Source of the DNA: Microbacterium sp. H83
GTDB taxonomy: Bacteria; Actinomycetota; Actinomycetes; Actinomycetales; Microbacteriaceae
Assembly (NCBI RefSeq): GCF_001650405.1
Contig: NZ_LWCU01000016.1
Span: forward strand, 1 to 64,000
Length of the DNA stretch: 64,000 nucleotides
Direction: 5' to 3'
In this document: one piece after another, positions 1 through 9,573 of the stretch
Position numbering within the stretch: the first letter of the stretch is position 1
How the letters are laid out: each line of letters opens with the position of its first letter
Notes under the pieces: model-generated
Database searches by the model: none
Told to the model about the DNA's origin: nothing
Seen by the model: only the letters and a program-made list of their open reading frames with translations
Made by a program: the position numbers and the translations under genes

Positions 1-136
1 GTGCCGGGGCGTACGTCGGGGCGGCGGGCGGAGCCGACGGGTACGCGGGCGGTGCCGGGTACGGCGCCGGATCGGCGGGCTGCGCCGGAGGCACGGGAGG
101 AACGGCGCCGGACGGGGGCAGCTGCGGATCAGTCAC
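1..136 (-). CDS. Proline/alanine-rich protein, N-terminal part only
   Basis: Only the first 45 codons are inside the window; the gene runs off the left edge. It starts with GTG (136-134) and reads MTDPQLPPSGAVPPVPPAQP followed by more Pro/Ala/Tyr-rich sequence. Such disordered Pro-rich heads are common on small actinobacterial membrane proteins (DUF4190-like and others), but nothing visible here fixes the family. A TAGGAT box ends 7 bases before the GTG, which supports this start and a leaderless transcript. It lies 19 bases after trpS on the same strand. Function unknown. Confidence 0.6.
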   Translation of the reverse strand, partial: MTDPQLPPSGAVPPVPPAQPADPAPYPAPPAYPSAPPAAPTYAPA

Positions 137-142
137 GCCCCC

Positions 143-148
143 ATCCTA
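143..148 (-). promoter_or_regulatory. -10 box for the Pro-rich gene
   Basis: TAGGAT on the minus strand; its last T is 7 bases from the GTG, so the RNA would begin at the start codon. Confidence 0.5.
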
Positions 149-155
149 GGCCGAC

Positions 156-1172
<1,017 letters not shown>

Positions 1173-1236
1173 CGGGGCCGCGGAGGGGCGCCCGGCAGCG
1201 GCGGCAGGACGGAGCCGCGACGTGCGGGCGGGCCGC

Positions 1237-2079
1237 TCAGGACGTGTAGTCGACGACGACCGGCGCGTGATCGCTCCAGCGCTGGTCGTACGCGGCTGCG
1301 CGGGCCACGTGATACGCCGTGACGCGCTCCGCGAGCGCGGGCGTCGCGAGGTGGTAGTCGATGCGCCATCCCGAGTCGTTGTCGAAGGCCTTGCCGCGCA
1401 TCGACCACCATGTGTACGGTCCCTCGACCTCGCCGTGGAACCGGCGGCCCACGTCGACCCACCCGAGTCCGGTGCCCGTCGATCCGTCGGCGCCCGAGAC
1501 GCTGTCGCCCGCGGGGCCGAGGAAGCGATCGAAGTACGCGCGCTCGCGGGGGAGGAACCCGGCCTTCGTCCGATTGCCGCGCCAGTTCTTGATGTCGAGC
1601 TCGCGATGCCCGACGTTGAGGTCTCCCGTGACGAGCGCCAGCGCGCCGTCATCCGCTCCCAGCTCGGCGATCCGACGCTCGAAGGCATCGAGGAACTTCC
1701 ACTTCTCATCCTGCTTCGGTGTGTCGGCCTCGCCGCTGTGCACATAGGCGCTGACCACCGTCAGCGGACGGTCGCCGATGAGGAAGTCCGCTTCGATCCA
1801 GCGGCCCTTCGAGTCGAAGTCGAGGTCCCCGAAGTCGGTGCGCGACGCGAGAGCCGGGATGCGGCTGGCGATGGCGACACCCGCCCTCCCCTTCGCCGTC
1901 GCCTCGTCGTGCACGAAGGTCCAGCCGGGCAGCGCGGCTTCGAGGTGCTCGTCCTGACCGCGGACCTCCTGCAGGGTGAGGATGTCGACGTCGGCGGCGT
2001 CGAGCCAGGCGCTCATGCCGTTGCGAGCCGCCGCGCGGATCCCGTTGACGTTGACCGAGGCGATACGCAGATGAGGCAT
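1237..2079 (-). CDS. xth: Exodeoxyribonuclease III family AP endonuclease/nuclease
   Basis: Member of the ExoIII/AP endonuclease metal-dependent nuclease family that cuts DNA at abasic sites and degrades 3' ends during base excision repair in the cytoplasm. The 280-residue protein has the family landmarks in order: SVNVNGIRAA near the start, LQEVRG (metal-binding Glu) near residue 37, GDLNVGHRELDI near residue 148 and WSDHAPVVVDY at the end, with the catalytic Asp-His pair. The ATG start at 2079 is supported by a -10 box 7 bases upstream. It lies just downstream of the YihY gene, and its promoter overlaps the stop codon of that gene. Confidence 0.93.
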   Translation of the reverse strand: MPHLRIASVNVNGIRAAARNGMSAWLDAADVDILTLQEVRGQDEHLEAALPGWTFVHDEATAKGRAGVAIASRIPALASRTDFGDLDFDSKGRWIEADFLIGDRPLTVVSAYVHSGEADTPKQDEKWKFLDAFERRIAELGADDGALALVTGDLNVGHRELDIKNWRGNRTKAGFLPRERAYFDRFLGPAGDSVSGADGSTGTGLGWVDVGRRFHGEVEGPYTWWSMRGKAFDNDSGWRIDYHLATPALAERVTAYHVARAAAYDQRWSDHAPVVVDYTS

Positions 2080-2085
2080 GGTTCC

Positions 2086-2091
2086 AGCCTA
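2086..2091 (-). promoter_or_regulatory. -10 box for xth, built on the yihY-family stop codon
   Basis: TAGGCT on the minus strand with its last T 7 bases from the xth ATG. Its first three bases are the TAG stop codon of the upstream YihY-family gene, so one short stretch serves both. Confidence 0.5.
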
Positions 2092-3297
2092 ACGAGGGCC
2101 GCCGACATCCCGAGACGGCCGCTGTATCTCCGCCAGGAGACGCTGCGCGAGGGGGGACCCCGAGTCGGGCGGCGGGGGAGCGGAGGCCTCCAGCCTCGCG
2201 AGCTCGTCCTCCGCGGTGCGCACCGCGCGGTCCGCGGACCAGCGCCGGTGCCACGGCGCGGCATCCCTCGCGGCGTGCGCGTCCCGCACGCGGATGCGCG
2301 CCGCCGAGACCAGGGTGCGGTGCTCCGACACCCGCTGCTCCGCCTCCGTCTCCGTGTGCAGCGGCAGATCGCGGTCCTGTGCGGCGACGGCGATCCACGA
2401 CGACGCCACCAGCATCACGACGCCGTTGATCCGGAACCACAGCAGCAGCCCGATGAAGATGGCGAACGTCGCGAGCAGCGGGTTCGAGGGCGTGTAGCTC
2501 AGAAGGAAACCGGCGCCGAACTGGAGCACGGTCATCGCGCCGCCGCCGAGGAGCGACCCCGGCCAGATGGTGCGCCAGTGCAGCGATGTCCCGGTGAGGA
2601 AGCGCACCATCGAGGCGAGCGCGCCCGAGAGGAGCACGAACGAGACGACGACCGTCCCGACGCGGATGCCGAGGTTCAGGCCCGTGGACCCGGCATCCCA
2701 TCCCATCAGACTGAGGAGCCAGCTCAGGACGCGCGCGCTCGCCGAGCTCAGCAGCGATCCGGCGATGAGCGCGACGCCGAAGATCAGCGCCGCGAGCAGG
2801 TCGCGTGCCTTCAGCAGCACGTAGCTGCGCGTGTCCGGCGGCAGACCGAAGATGTCCCTGGTCGCGCGCCGCGAGAAGGTCACCCACCCGATGGCGGTCC
2901 AGATGACCGTGCCGAGGGCGATGAGGCCCGTGATGCTCAGCACGCCGGTGGTGCCCGCGGCGATGTCCCGCACCTGCTCGGGCGTGACGATCCCGCCCTC
3001 GTCCCGGATCAGGTTGGGGATGTAGCTGTTGATCAGGTCGATCATGCCGTCGACGGCCTCCGCGCTGCCGCCGAGCCAGAGGCCGGCGATCGCGAAGGCG
3101 AGGTAGATCGCCGCGAAGATCGCGAAGAGCGCCTGGTAGCTGACGCCTGCGGCGAGCAGGAATCCGTTGTGCTGCAGGAAGTGACGCCACACGCGCACCG
3201 GGAACAGGCCGAGCGTGCGCTTCGTCAGGTCCGTGGCGCGCTCCACCGCCGCGTCGAGGCGACCGGTTCCGGAGGGCGCCTTGTCGGGATCTGCCAC
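2089..3297 (-). CDS. YihY/virulence factor BrkB family membrane protein
   Basis: Inner-membrane protein of 402 residues with about six hydrophobic segments, among them GFLLAAGVSYQALFAIFAA, LLAALIFGVALIAGSLL and LATFAIFIGLLLWFRINGVV. The ending of the last one, with its conserved W..I, is typical of YihY/BrkB. The C-terminal 80 residues are hydrophilic, charged and probably cytoplasmic. The family was once thought to be RNase BN but has no proven enzymatic role. Start is GTG at 3297, supported by a TAGGGT box 7 bases upstream. It is followed by xth and trpS on the same strand. Confidence 0.88.
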   Translation of the reverse strand: MADPDKAPSGTGRLDAAVERATDLTKRTLGLFPVRVWRHFLQHNGFLLAAGVSYQALFAIFAAIYLAFAIAGLWLGGSAEAVDGMIDLINSYIPNLIRDEGGIVTPEQVRDIAAGTTGVLSITGLIALGTVIWTAIGWVTFSRRATRDIFGLPPDTRSYVLLKARDLLAALIFGVALIAGSLLSSASARVLSWLLSLMGWDAGSTGLNLGIRVGTVVVSFVLLSGALASMVRFLTGTSLHWRTIWPGSLLGGGAMTVLQFGAGFLLSYTPSNPLLATFAIFIGLLLWFRINGVVMLVASSWIAVAAQDRDLPLHTETEAEQRVSEHRTLVSAARIRVRDAHAARDAAPWHRRWSADRAVRTAEDELARLEASAPPPPDSGSPLAQRLLAEIQRPSRDVGGPR

Positions 3298-3303
3298 GTC
3301 CTC

Positions 3304-3309
3304 ACCCTA
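3304..3309 (-). promoter_or_regulatory. -10 box for the YihY-family gene
   Basis: TAGGGT on the minus strand, last T 7 bases before the GTG start codon. It sits between the gene and the sdh terminator. Confidence 0.5.
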
Positions 3310-3322
3310 TCCGGGCACAGCG

Positions 3323-3358
3323 AAAGGGCGGGCTCCCGGTGAGGGGAGCCCGCCCTTT
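3323..3358 (-). terminator. Terminator of the sdh operon
   Basis: A perfect 15-bp stem, AAAGGGCGGGCTCCC with its complement, around a 6-base loop, 14 bases past the sdhB stop. The stem ends in A/T runs, giving a short U tract on either strand. It separates sdh from the YihY promoter. Confidence 0.8.
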
Positions 3359-3372
3359 CTGCGCGGTCGACG

Positions 3373-4140
3373 TCAGGGGCGGCCGCGGAGCACGGCCTGC
3401 TTGACCTCGGCGATGGCCTTGGTGACCTCGATGCCTCGCGGGCACGCCTCCGAGCAGTTGAAGGTGGTGCGGCACCGCCACACGCCTTCCTTGTCGTTGA
3501 GGATGTCCAGGCGCACGTCGGCGTTGTCGTCGCGCGAGTCGAAGATGAAGCGGTGCGCGTTGACGATGGCGGCCGGGCCGAAATACTGGCCGTCGGTCCA
3601 GAACACGGGGCACGACGACGTGCACGCGGCGCAGAGGATGCACTTGGTAGTGTCGTCGAAGATCTCGCGATCGGCGATGGACTGCTTCCGCTCCTTGCCC
3701 TTCTCCGGCACGGAGCTCGCCACCAGGAACGGCTGCACCTCGCGATACGACGCGAAGAACGGCTCCATGTCGACGACGAGGTCCTTCTCGAGCGGCAGGC
3801 CCTTGATCGCCTCGACGTAGATCGGCTTCGAGATGTCGAGGTCCTTGATCAGCGTCTTGCAGGCGAGGCGGTTGCGGCCGTTGATGCGCATGGCGTCGGA
3901 GCCGCAGATGCCGTGGGCGCAGGAGCGACGGAAGGTCAGCGAGCCGTCGACCTCCCACTTGATCTTGTGCAGGGCGTCGAGCACGCGGTCGGTCGAGTAG
4001 AGCTCCACGTCGTAGTCCACCCAGTGCGGCTCGGCGTCGACCTCGGGGTCGAACCGTCGGATGTTGAACGTGACGATGAAGGACTGGATGCCGGTGTCCT
4101 CCGCGGCCGCTGCGGGGGCCTCGGCGAGTGCGTTCGACAT
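3373..4140 (-). CDS. sdhB: Succinate dehydrogenase iron-sulfur subunit
   Basis: Electron-transfer subunit of complex II, on the cytoplasmic face of the membrane between the flavoprotein and the membrane anchor. The 255 residues contain the 2Fe-2S motif SCAHGICGSDAM (Cys74, Cys79, then Cys94, with Asp where some relatives have a third Cys, as in E. coli SdhB). The two other clusters sit in CILCAACTSSCPVF and CRTTFNCSEACPRGI. The open frame runs much further upstream through sdhA; ATG at 4140 is taken as start because the product then has normal length and begins 2 bases after the sdhA stop. Last gene of sdhCDAB. Confidence 0.96.
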   Translation of the reverse strand: MSNALAEAPAAAAEDTGIQSFIVTFNIRRFDPEVDAEPHWVDYDVELYSTDRVLDALHKIKWEVDGSLTFRRSCAHGICGSDAMRINGRNRLACKTLIKDLDISKPIYVEAIKGLPLEKDLVVDMEPFFASYREVQPFLVASSVPEKGKERKQSIADREIFDDTTKCILCAACTSSCPVFWTDGQYFGPAAIVNAHRFIFDSRDDNADVRLDILNDKEGVWRCRTTFNCSEACPRGIEVTKAIAEVKQAVLRGRP

Positions 4141-4142
4141 TC

Positions 4143-5969
4143 TCAGTACTTCCTCTCCATCGGCGGGTAGTTCAACTCGCCCTGCTCGTTCTTGGTGAAG
4201 ACGACGGGCTTCCAGCCGAGCGCGATGTGGTCGCTCGGGTCGGACGAGTGCGGGTCGCCCGTCAGATAGGCCATCGTGTGCTGCATGTAGTTCTCGTCGT
4301 CGCGCTTCGGGAAGTCGTCGCGCATGTGGCCGCCACGGCTCTCCTCGCGGTTCTGCGCGGCGTACACGACGACCTCGGCGATGTCGAGGAGGAAGCCGAG
4401 CTCCACGGCCTCGAGCAGATCGGTGTTGAAGCGCTTGCCCTTGTCGTCGACGTGGACGTTCTTGTACCGCTCGCGCAGCTCGGCGATGACGCCGAGCACG
4501 TGCTGGAGGGAGTCGTGGGTGCGGAACACCTGCGCGCCCTTGTCCATCTCGTCCTGCAGCGTCTTGCGGAGCACGGCGATGCGCTCGGTGCCCTGATTGT
4601 TCCGCAGGCCCTCGAGCATGTCGGACACGAATCCGGCGGGGTTCTCGGGGAGCGGCACGAACTCCGCGGTCTTGACGTACTCGACCGCGTTGCGGCCGCT
4701 GCGCTTGCCGAAGACGTTGATGTCGAGCAGCGAGTTGGTGCCGAGGCGGTTGGCGCCGTGGACCGAGACGCAGGCGCATTCGCCGGCCGCGTACAGGCCG
4801 GGCACCACGGTGTCGTTGTCGGCGAGCACCTCGCCGTTGTTGTTCGTCGGGATGCCGCCCATCGCGTAGTGGGCGGTCGGCATCACCGGCACGGGCTCGA
4901 CGACGGGGTCGACGCCGAGGTAGGTGCGGGCGAACTCGGTGATGTCCGGGAGCTTCGTCTCGAGGACCTCGGCGCCCAGATGCGTGCAGTCGAGCAGCAC
5001 GTAGTCCTTGTGCGGCCCGGCGCCGCGTCCTTCTGCCACCTCCTGGACCATGCACCGGGCGACGATGTCGCGCGGAGCGAGGTCCTTGATGGTGGGCGCG
5101 TACCGCTCCATGAACCGCTCGCCCGAGGCATTGCGCAGGATCGCGCCCTCGCCGCGGGCGCCCTCGGTGAGGAGGATGCCGAGTCCGGCGAGCCCGGTCG
5201 GGTGGAACTGGAAGAACTCGAGGTCCTCGAGGGGGAGGCCCTTGCGCCAGACGATGCCGACGCCGTCGCCCGTGAGGGTGTGCGCGTTCGAGGTGGTCTT
5301 GAAGATCTTGCCGAAGCCTCCGGTCGCGAAGATCACGGCCTTCGCCTGGAAGACGTGGAGCTCGCCGGTGGAGAGGTCGTACGCCACGACACCGGAGATC
5401 TGGGTCTTGCCGTCGGCGTCCTTCACCGTCAGCAGGTCGAGGACGTAGAACTCGTTGAAGAAGTTGATGCCGAGCTTGACGCAGTTCTGGAACAGCGTCT
5501 GGAGGATCATGTGACCGGTGCGGTCGGCGGCGTAGCAGGCGCGGCGGACCGGCGTCTTGCCGTGCTCGGCCGTGTGACCGCCGAAGCGGCGCTGGTCGAT
5601 CTTGCCCTCGGGCGTGCGGTTGAACGGCAGACCCATGTTCTCGAGGTCGATGACCGCGTCGATCGCCTCCTTGGCGAGGATCTCCGCAGCATCCTGGTCG
5701 ACCAGGTAGTCGCCGCCCTTGACGGTGTCGAAGGTGTGCCACTCCCAGCTGTCCTCCTCGACGTTCGCGAGCGCCGCAGCCATGCCGCCCTGCGCCGCAC
5801 CGGTGTGCGAGCGGGTCGGGTAGAGCTTGGAGATCACGGCCGTCTTCGCGCCCGGGCCCGCCTCGATGGCGGCACGCATTCCGGCGCCGCCGGCGCCCAC
5901 GATGACGATGTCGAACTGGTGGTAGTGCACGCCGTCGCGCACGACGGAATCCTGGGTCTCGGTAGTCAC
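4143..5969 (-). CDS. sdhA: Succinate dehydrogenase flavoprotein subunit
   Basis: Catalytic subunit of complex II, oxidising succinate to fumarate with FAD. The 608-residue protein has the dinucleotide fold [13 protein letters not shown] near residues 23-35 and [11 protein letters not shown], whose His55 is the expected covalent FAD attachment site. HPTGLAG near residue 255 and [15 protein letters not shown] are further active-site landmarks. The alternating Asp/Glu-rich C-terminal half ends in [21 protein letters not shown]. It lies 2 bases before sdhB and 19 bases after sdhD, on the same transcript. Confidence 0.97.
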   Translation of the reverse strand: MTTETQDSVVRDGVHYHQFDIVIVGAGGAGMRAAIEAGPGAKTAVISKLYPTRSHTGAAQGGMAAALANVEEDSWEWHTFDTVKGGDYLVDQDAAEILAKEAIDAVIDLENMGLPFNRTPEGKIDQRRFGGHTAEHGKTPVRRACYAADRTGHMILQTLFQNCVKLGINFFNEFYVLDLLTVKDADGKTQISGVVAYDLSTGELHVFQAKAVIFATGGFGKIFKTTSNAHTLTGDGVGIVWRKGLPLEDLEFFQFHPTGLAGLGILLTEGARGEGAILRNASGERFMERYAPTIKDLAPRDIVARCMVQEVAEGRGAGPHKDYVLLDCTHLGAEVLETKLPDITEFARTYLGVDPVVEPVPVMPTAHYAMGGIPTNNNGEVLADNDTVVPGLYAAGECACVSVHGANRLGTNSLLDINVFGKRSGRNAVEYVKTAEFVPLPENPAGFVSDMLEGLRNNQGTERIAVLRKTLQDEMDKGAQVFRTHDSLQHVLGVIAELRERYKNVHVDDKGKRFNTDLLEAVELGFLLDIAEVVVYAAQNREESRGGHMRDDFPKRDDENYMQHTMAYLTGDPHSSDPSDHIALGWKPVVFTKNEQGELNYPPMERKY

Positions 5970-5988
5970 TTCTCGTTTGCCTTCTCTT

Positions 5989-6432
5989 CTACTTGCCCAG
6001 CGCCTGGCACGACTCCCACAGCGTGCTCGTCTCCGTCACGCCGAGGCACGGGTCGAACGTGAAGACGACGAGGGTGCCGAGGAGGATGAGGAGACCGGCC
6101 GCCAGGCCGAGTGCCCAGACCAGGACCTTGCGCGCTGTCGGACCGGTGACGTAGTCGTTGACGATCGTGCGCATGCCGTTGGCGCCGTGGATGAGCGCGA
6201 GCCAGAGCATGAGGACGTCCCACCACTGCCAGAACGGCGTGGCGAACTTGCCGGCGATGAACGCGAAGTCGAGGGCGCTGATGCCCTCGCCGACCATCAG
6301 GTTGATGAAGAGGTGGCCGAAGATCAGCACGACCAGGACGACCCCGGAGGCGCGCATGTAGAGCCAGCCCCACTTCTCGAGATTGACTCCCCGGCGGGCG
6401 CGGGTCGGTGCGGCGACGGTCTGGGCGCTCAT
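5989..6432 (-). CDS. sdhD: Succinate dehydrogenase membrane anchor subunit
   Basis: Small hydrophobic complex II subunit of 147 residues with three membrane segments (around residues 27-48, 68-87 and 104-126). Conserved His residues in FGHLFINLM and [16 protein letters not shown] are the likely haem and quinone site contacts, as in actinobacterial SdhD. The reading frame is open far upstream through unrelated DNA; ATG at 6432 overlaps the sdhC stop (TGATG), giving the expected length. Translationally coupled to sdhC. Confidence 0.9.
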   Translation of the reverse strand: MSAQTVAAPTRARRGVNLEKWGWLYMRASGVVLVVLIFGHLFINLMVGEGISALDFAFIAGKFATPFWQWWDVLMLWLALIHGANGMRTIVNDYVTGPTARKVLVWALGLAAGLLILLGTLVVFTFDPCLGVTETSTLWESCQALGK

Positions 6433-6857
6433 CAGGATTCTCCTCCGAACGCGAGCATCAGGTGGCGCGGCACGAAGCCGGCCATGATGATGCCCCAGAC
6501 GAGCAGGACGCCCCAGAACAGCTGGCGCTGGTACCTGGCGCCCTTCGACCAGAAGTCCACCGCGATGATGCGCAGACCGTTCATGGCGTGGAACACGATG
6601 CCGGCGACGAGGACGACCTCGCCGATGGCCATGACCGGGTTCTTGTAGGTGCCAATCACGGCGTTGTACGCCTCCGGCGACACCCTGATGAGCGCAGTGT
6701 CGAGCACATGCACCAACAGGAAGAAGAAGATGGCGACTCCGGTGATGCGGTGAAGCACCCACGACCACATGCCTTCGCGGCCCCGGTAGAGGGTGCCGCG
6801 CGGTGTCTTGGACGTGGTTTCCGAAATCGACGGTGTCAAGCGAGCGCTTGTGGACAC
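6432..6857 (-). CDS. sdhC: Succinate dehydrogenase cytochrome b556 subunit
   Basis: First gene of the sdhCDAB operon, encoding the 141-residue haem-binding membrane subunit. HRITGVAIFFFLLVHVLDTA is the SdhC signature, with His residues for haem; FHAMNGLRIIAVDFW holds the second conserved His. Three membrane helices are visible. GTG at 6857 is the start, with AGGGAGGA as ribosome binding site 7 bases upstream, so this mRNA has a real leader, unlike many neighbours. Confidence 0.93.
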   Translation of the reverse strand: MSTSARLTPSISETTSKTPRGTLYRGREGMWSWVLHRITGVAIFFFLLVHVLDTALIRVSPEAYNAVIGTYKNPVMAIGEVVLVAGIVFHAMNGLRIIAVDFWSKGARYQRQLFWGVLLVWGIIMAGFVPRHLMLAFGGES

Positions 6858-6952
6858 GGTCGTCCTCCCTGGATCGATGTGACTCGGTCGCGTGCATCGC
6901 GTCGTCCAAGCGTGAACCCGTCTTCACGTGAGGGCACGGCCGATCGGTCCCC

Positions 6953-6981
6953 ATCCTATTCCCGTCCGCACGCCCTGGCGA
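6953..6981 (-). promoter_or_regulatory. Likely promoter of sdhCDAB
   Basis: Minus-strand TCGCCA (6981-6976) and TAGGAT (6958-6953) are separated by 17 bp. The leader to sdhC is about 90 bases and includes the inverted repeat CGTGAA-N6-TTCACG at 6911-6928, which could be an operator. Prediction by eye only. Confidence 0.4.
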
Positions 6982-7080
6982 CGAAGGGGACCCTAACTCT
7001 CTCGATGTCGAGACGTCTGTATCGGTATGCCGGATCCGGTCGTCGCTGCACGGTCGCGCACTGCCGTCGCGGCGCCGGGC

Positions 7081-7086
7081 TACCCT
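7081..7086 (+). promoter_or_regulatory. -10 box for manC (leaderless)
   Basis: TACCCT with its last T 7 bases before the GTG at 7093. It decides the start, because the frame stays open upstream to 7027. Confidence 0.55.
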
Positions 7087-7092
7087 GGCAGG

Positions 7093-8208
7093 GTGAACCG
7101 ACCGATCGAGAACTTCTACGCCGTGATCCCCGCGGGCGGCATCGGCAGCCGACTGTGGCCGCTCTCCCGCGCCGATGCGCCGAAGTTCCTGCACGACCTG
7201 ACCGGCTCCGGCCACTCGCTCCTCCGTGACACCTGGGACCGGCTCGAACCACTGGCCGGACACGACCGCATCGCCGTCGTCACCGGTCGCGCGCACCGCG
7301 CCGCGGTCGAGGCGGAGCTCCCCGGCATCCCCGATCTCAACGTCTTCCTCGAATCCGAGCCCCGCGAGTCGGCGGCGGCGATCGGTCTCGCGGCCGCGGT
7401 GCTGCATCGTCGCGATCCCGACGTGATCATCGGGTCGTTCAGCGCCGACCACGTCATCCGCAGCACGCGGGTGTTCGAGTTCGCCGTCCGGGATGCCGTG
7501 GAGGTCGCCCGCGAGGGATACATCTGCACGATCGGCATCGCACCGACGGAGCCGGCCGTGGGCTTCGGCTACATCAGGAAGGGACCGGAGCTGGTCGTCG
7601 ACGGCGCACGCGAGGCCGCGATGGTCGAGAGCTTCGTCGAGAAGCCCGACCGCGAGACGGCCGAGGCCTACTTCGCCGATCGCGACTACCTGTGGAACGC
7701 CGGCATGTTCATCGCCAAGGCGAGCGTGCTCCTCGACGAGATCGCCGCGAACGAGCCCGCACTCCATGCCGGTCTGCTGGAGCTCGCGGAGGCGTGGGAC
7801 GACCGCGACCGCCGCGGCCCCGCGGTCGACCGGATCTGGCCGGACCTGAAGAAGATCGCCATCGACTACGCGGTCGCGGAACCCGCCGCGAAGAGGGGGA
7901 GGCTCGCCGTCGTCCCCGGCCACTTCGACTGGGACGACGTGGGGGACTTCGCCTCGCTCACCAAGCTCATCAACAACGGCCGCAAGAACGACCTCGCGGT
8001 GCTGGGGCCGAACGCGAGGGTGCTGTCGGACGCCGCCAGCGGCATCCTCGTGAGCCAGACCTCCCGGGTCATCAGCCTGGTCGGAGTGAAGGACATCGTC
8101 GTCGTCGACACCCCGGATGCGCTGCTCGTCACGACGGTCGCGCACGCCCAGCGCGTGAAGGGCGTCGTGGAGTCGCTCAAGCTCACCGGACGGGGCGATG
8201 TGCTCTGA
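7093..8208 (+). CDS. manC: Mannose-1-phosphate guanylyltransferase
   Basis: Makes GDP-mannose from GTP and mannose-1-phosphate, a donor for cell-surface glycans and mannosylated lipids. The 371-residue protein has the nucleotidyltransferase signature PAGGIGSRLWPLSRADAPKF near residue 12, GSFSADHVI (metal-binding Asp) near residue 118, and FVEKPDRETAEAY with the FVEKP motif of the family. It lacks the C-terminal isomerase domain of the long bifunctional type. GTG at 7093 is preferred over the upstream ATG at 7027 because the conserved head begins directly after it and a -10 box sits 7 bases upstream. It stands alone, divergent from sdh. Confidence 0.9.
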   Translation: MNRPIENFYAVIPAGGIGSRLWPLSRADAPKFLHDLTGSGHSLLRDTWDRLEPLAGHDRIAVVTGRAHRAAVEAELPGIPDLNVFLESEPRESAAAIGLAAAVLHRRDPDVIIGSFSADHVIRSTRVFEFAVRDAVEVAREGYICTIGIAPTEPAVGFGYIRKGPELVVDGAREAAMVESFVEKPDRETAEAYFADRDYLWNAGMFIAKASVLLDEIAANEPALHAGLLELAEAWDDRDRRGPAVDRIWPDLKKIAIDYAVAEPAAKRGRLAVVPGHFDWDDVGDFASLTKLINNGRKNDLAVLGPNARVLSDAASGILVSQTSRVISLVGVKDIVVVDTPDALLVTTVAHAQRVKGVVESLKLTGRGDVL

Positions 8209-8283
8209 TGAGCGGCCGCCCCCGCTCATCGGCTGACTAGATTTCAGCTTTGTAACCATTCGTTTGCGGCTGCCGTCGCGGCA

Positions 8284-8312
8284 TGCACAAACGTCGAAAC
8301 AGTAGGTAACTT
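8284..8312 (+). promoter_or_regulatory. Likely promoter of the nucleoside uptake operon
   Basis: TGCACA (8284-8289) and TAACTT (8307-8312) with a 17-bp spacer, about 40 bases ahead of the lipoprotein start. The rest of the 147-base gap after manC shows no gene. Confidence 0.4.
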
Positions 8313-8355
8313 TGATCGATCCGCGATGGCCGCGGGTTCGTTGAGGAGGCATGAG

Positions 8356-9465
8356 TTGACCATCTCCACCACCAAGAAGCTTCTCGGCGCGACCGTCGCC
8401 GCAGGAGTGATCTTCGCGCTCGCCGGCTGCGGCCAGGCGCCGACCGAATCCGGCGACGGCGGAGGCGACGCGGCATCCGACTTCCTGCCCTGCCTCATCT
8501 CGGACGCCGGCGGATGGAACGACAAGTCGTTCAACCAGTCGGCCAAGGAGGGCATGGACCGCGCCGCGGACACGCTCGGCGTCAAGCCGCTCGAGTTCGA
8601 GTCCGCGAACGACAACGACTACGCCCCGAACCTCGAGACCGCCGTCTCGGAGGGCTGCTCGCTCATCGTCTCCGTCGGCTTCAAGCTGTCGGCCGCGACG
8701 GTCGAGTCGGCGCTCGCGAACCCCGAGATCGACTACGCGATCATCGACGACTACGCGGACAACGACTTCGACGGCACCACGGACGCCCCGAACATCAAGC
8801 CGCTCGTCTTCGACACGGCTCAGGCCGCCTACCTCGGCGGCTACGCCGCAGCGGGCTGGTCCTCGCAGGCCGGCGTCAACAAGGTCGGCACCTTCGGCGG
8901 CATGCAGATCCCGTCCGTCGCCGTGTTCATGGACGGCTTCCAGCTCGGCGTCGAGAAGTACAACGAGGACAAGTCCGGCGCGGTCGAGCTCGTCGGCTGG
9001 GACATCGCGACGCAGAAGGGCTCGTTCACGGGCGGCTTCGACGCGAACGACACCGCGAAGCAGACCGCTCAGGGTGTGCTCGACCAGGGCGTCGACGTCA
9101 TCCTCCCGGTCGGCGGACCGATCTACCAGAGCGCTGCCGCGGCCATCGCGGACAGCGGCAAGGACACGCTGCTGGTCGGCGTCGACAGCGACCTCGCCGT
9201 CGCCGACGAGTCCGTCGCCGACGTCACGCTGTTCTCGATCATGAAGGCGATCGACGTCGCCGTCGAGGACGCGACCATCGCCGCGTCCGAGGGCGACTTC
9301 GACCCGGCTCCCTACATCGGCACGCTCGAGAACGAGGGCGTCAAGCTCTCCGGCTTCGGTGCGTTCGAGGGCGACCTGCCCGACGGCCTGCTCGACGAGA
9401 TCGCCGCTCTGCAGGAGCAGATCATCTCGGGTGACATCACGGTGGAGTCGGAGAACTCCCCGTAA
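8356..9465 (+). CDS. BMP-family nucleoside-binding lipoprotein of an ABC importer
   Basis: Extracytoplasmic substrate-binding protein, 369 residues, of the BMP/PnrA family that binds purine or other nucleosides. The signal peptide has KK, a hydrophobic stretch and the lipobox LAGC, with Cys25 as the lipid attachment site. Family motifs include SDAGGWNDKSFNQSA and GVDSDLAV. TTG at 8356 is chosen as start: AGGAGG lies 6 bases upstream and the product has a normal signal peptide. An ATG 5 bases earlier is in another frame and meets a stop after two codons. It heads a run of ATPase, two permeases and three salvage enzymes, so the ligand is most likely a nucleoside. Confidence 0.9.
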   Translation: MTISTTKKLLGATVAAGVIFALAGCGQAPTESGDGGGDAASDFLPCLISDAGGWNDKSFNQSAKEGMDRAADTLGVKPLEFESANDNDYAPNLETAVSEGCSLIVSVGFKLSAATVESALANPEIDYAIIDDYADNDFDGTTDAPNIKPLVFDTAQAAYLGGYAAAGWSSQAGVNKVGTFGGMQIPSVAVFMDGFQLGVEKYNEDKSGAVELVGWDIATQKGSFTGGFDANDTAKQTAQGVLDQGVDVILPVGGPIYQSAAAAIADSGKDTLLVGVDSDLAVADESVADVTLFSIMKAIDVAVEDATIAASEGDFDPAPYIGTLENEGVKLSGFGAFEGDLPDGLLDEIAALQEQIISGDITVESENSP

Positions 9466-9476
9466 GCAGTTCACAT

Positions 9477-9523
9477 CCATGGCGGGGCGAGTGGTGAAAG
9501 CGGCCACTCGCCCCGTGCCATGG
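9477..9523 (+). terminator. Strong hairpin between binding protein and ATPase
   Basis: An 11-bp perfect inner stem (GGGGCGAGTGG with CCACTCGCCCC) is extended by an outer CCATGG pair. It has no U tract. In ABC importer operons such a hairpin often lets the binding protein be made in excess of the ATPase and permeases, by partial termination or by protecting the upstream RNA; that role is inferred. Confidence 0.6.
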
Positions 9524-9573
9524 GCGGACCATTCTCGACTCCTCCGGATGACTCTTCTGGATAAGGTGCAGAT

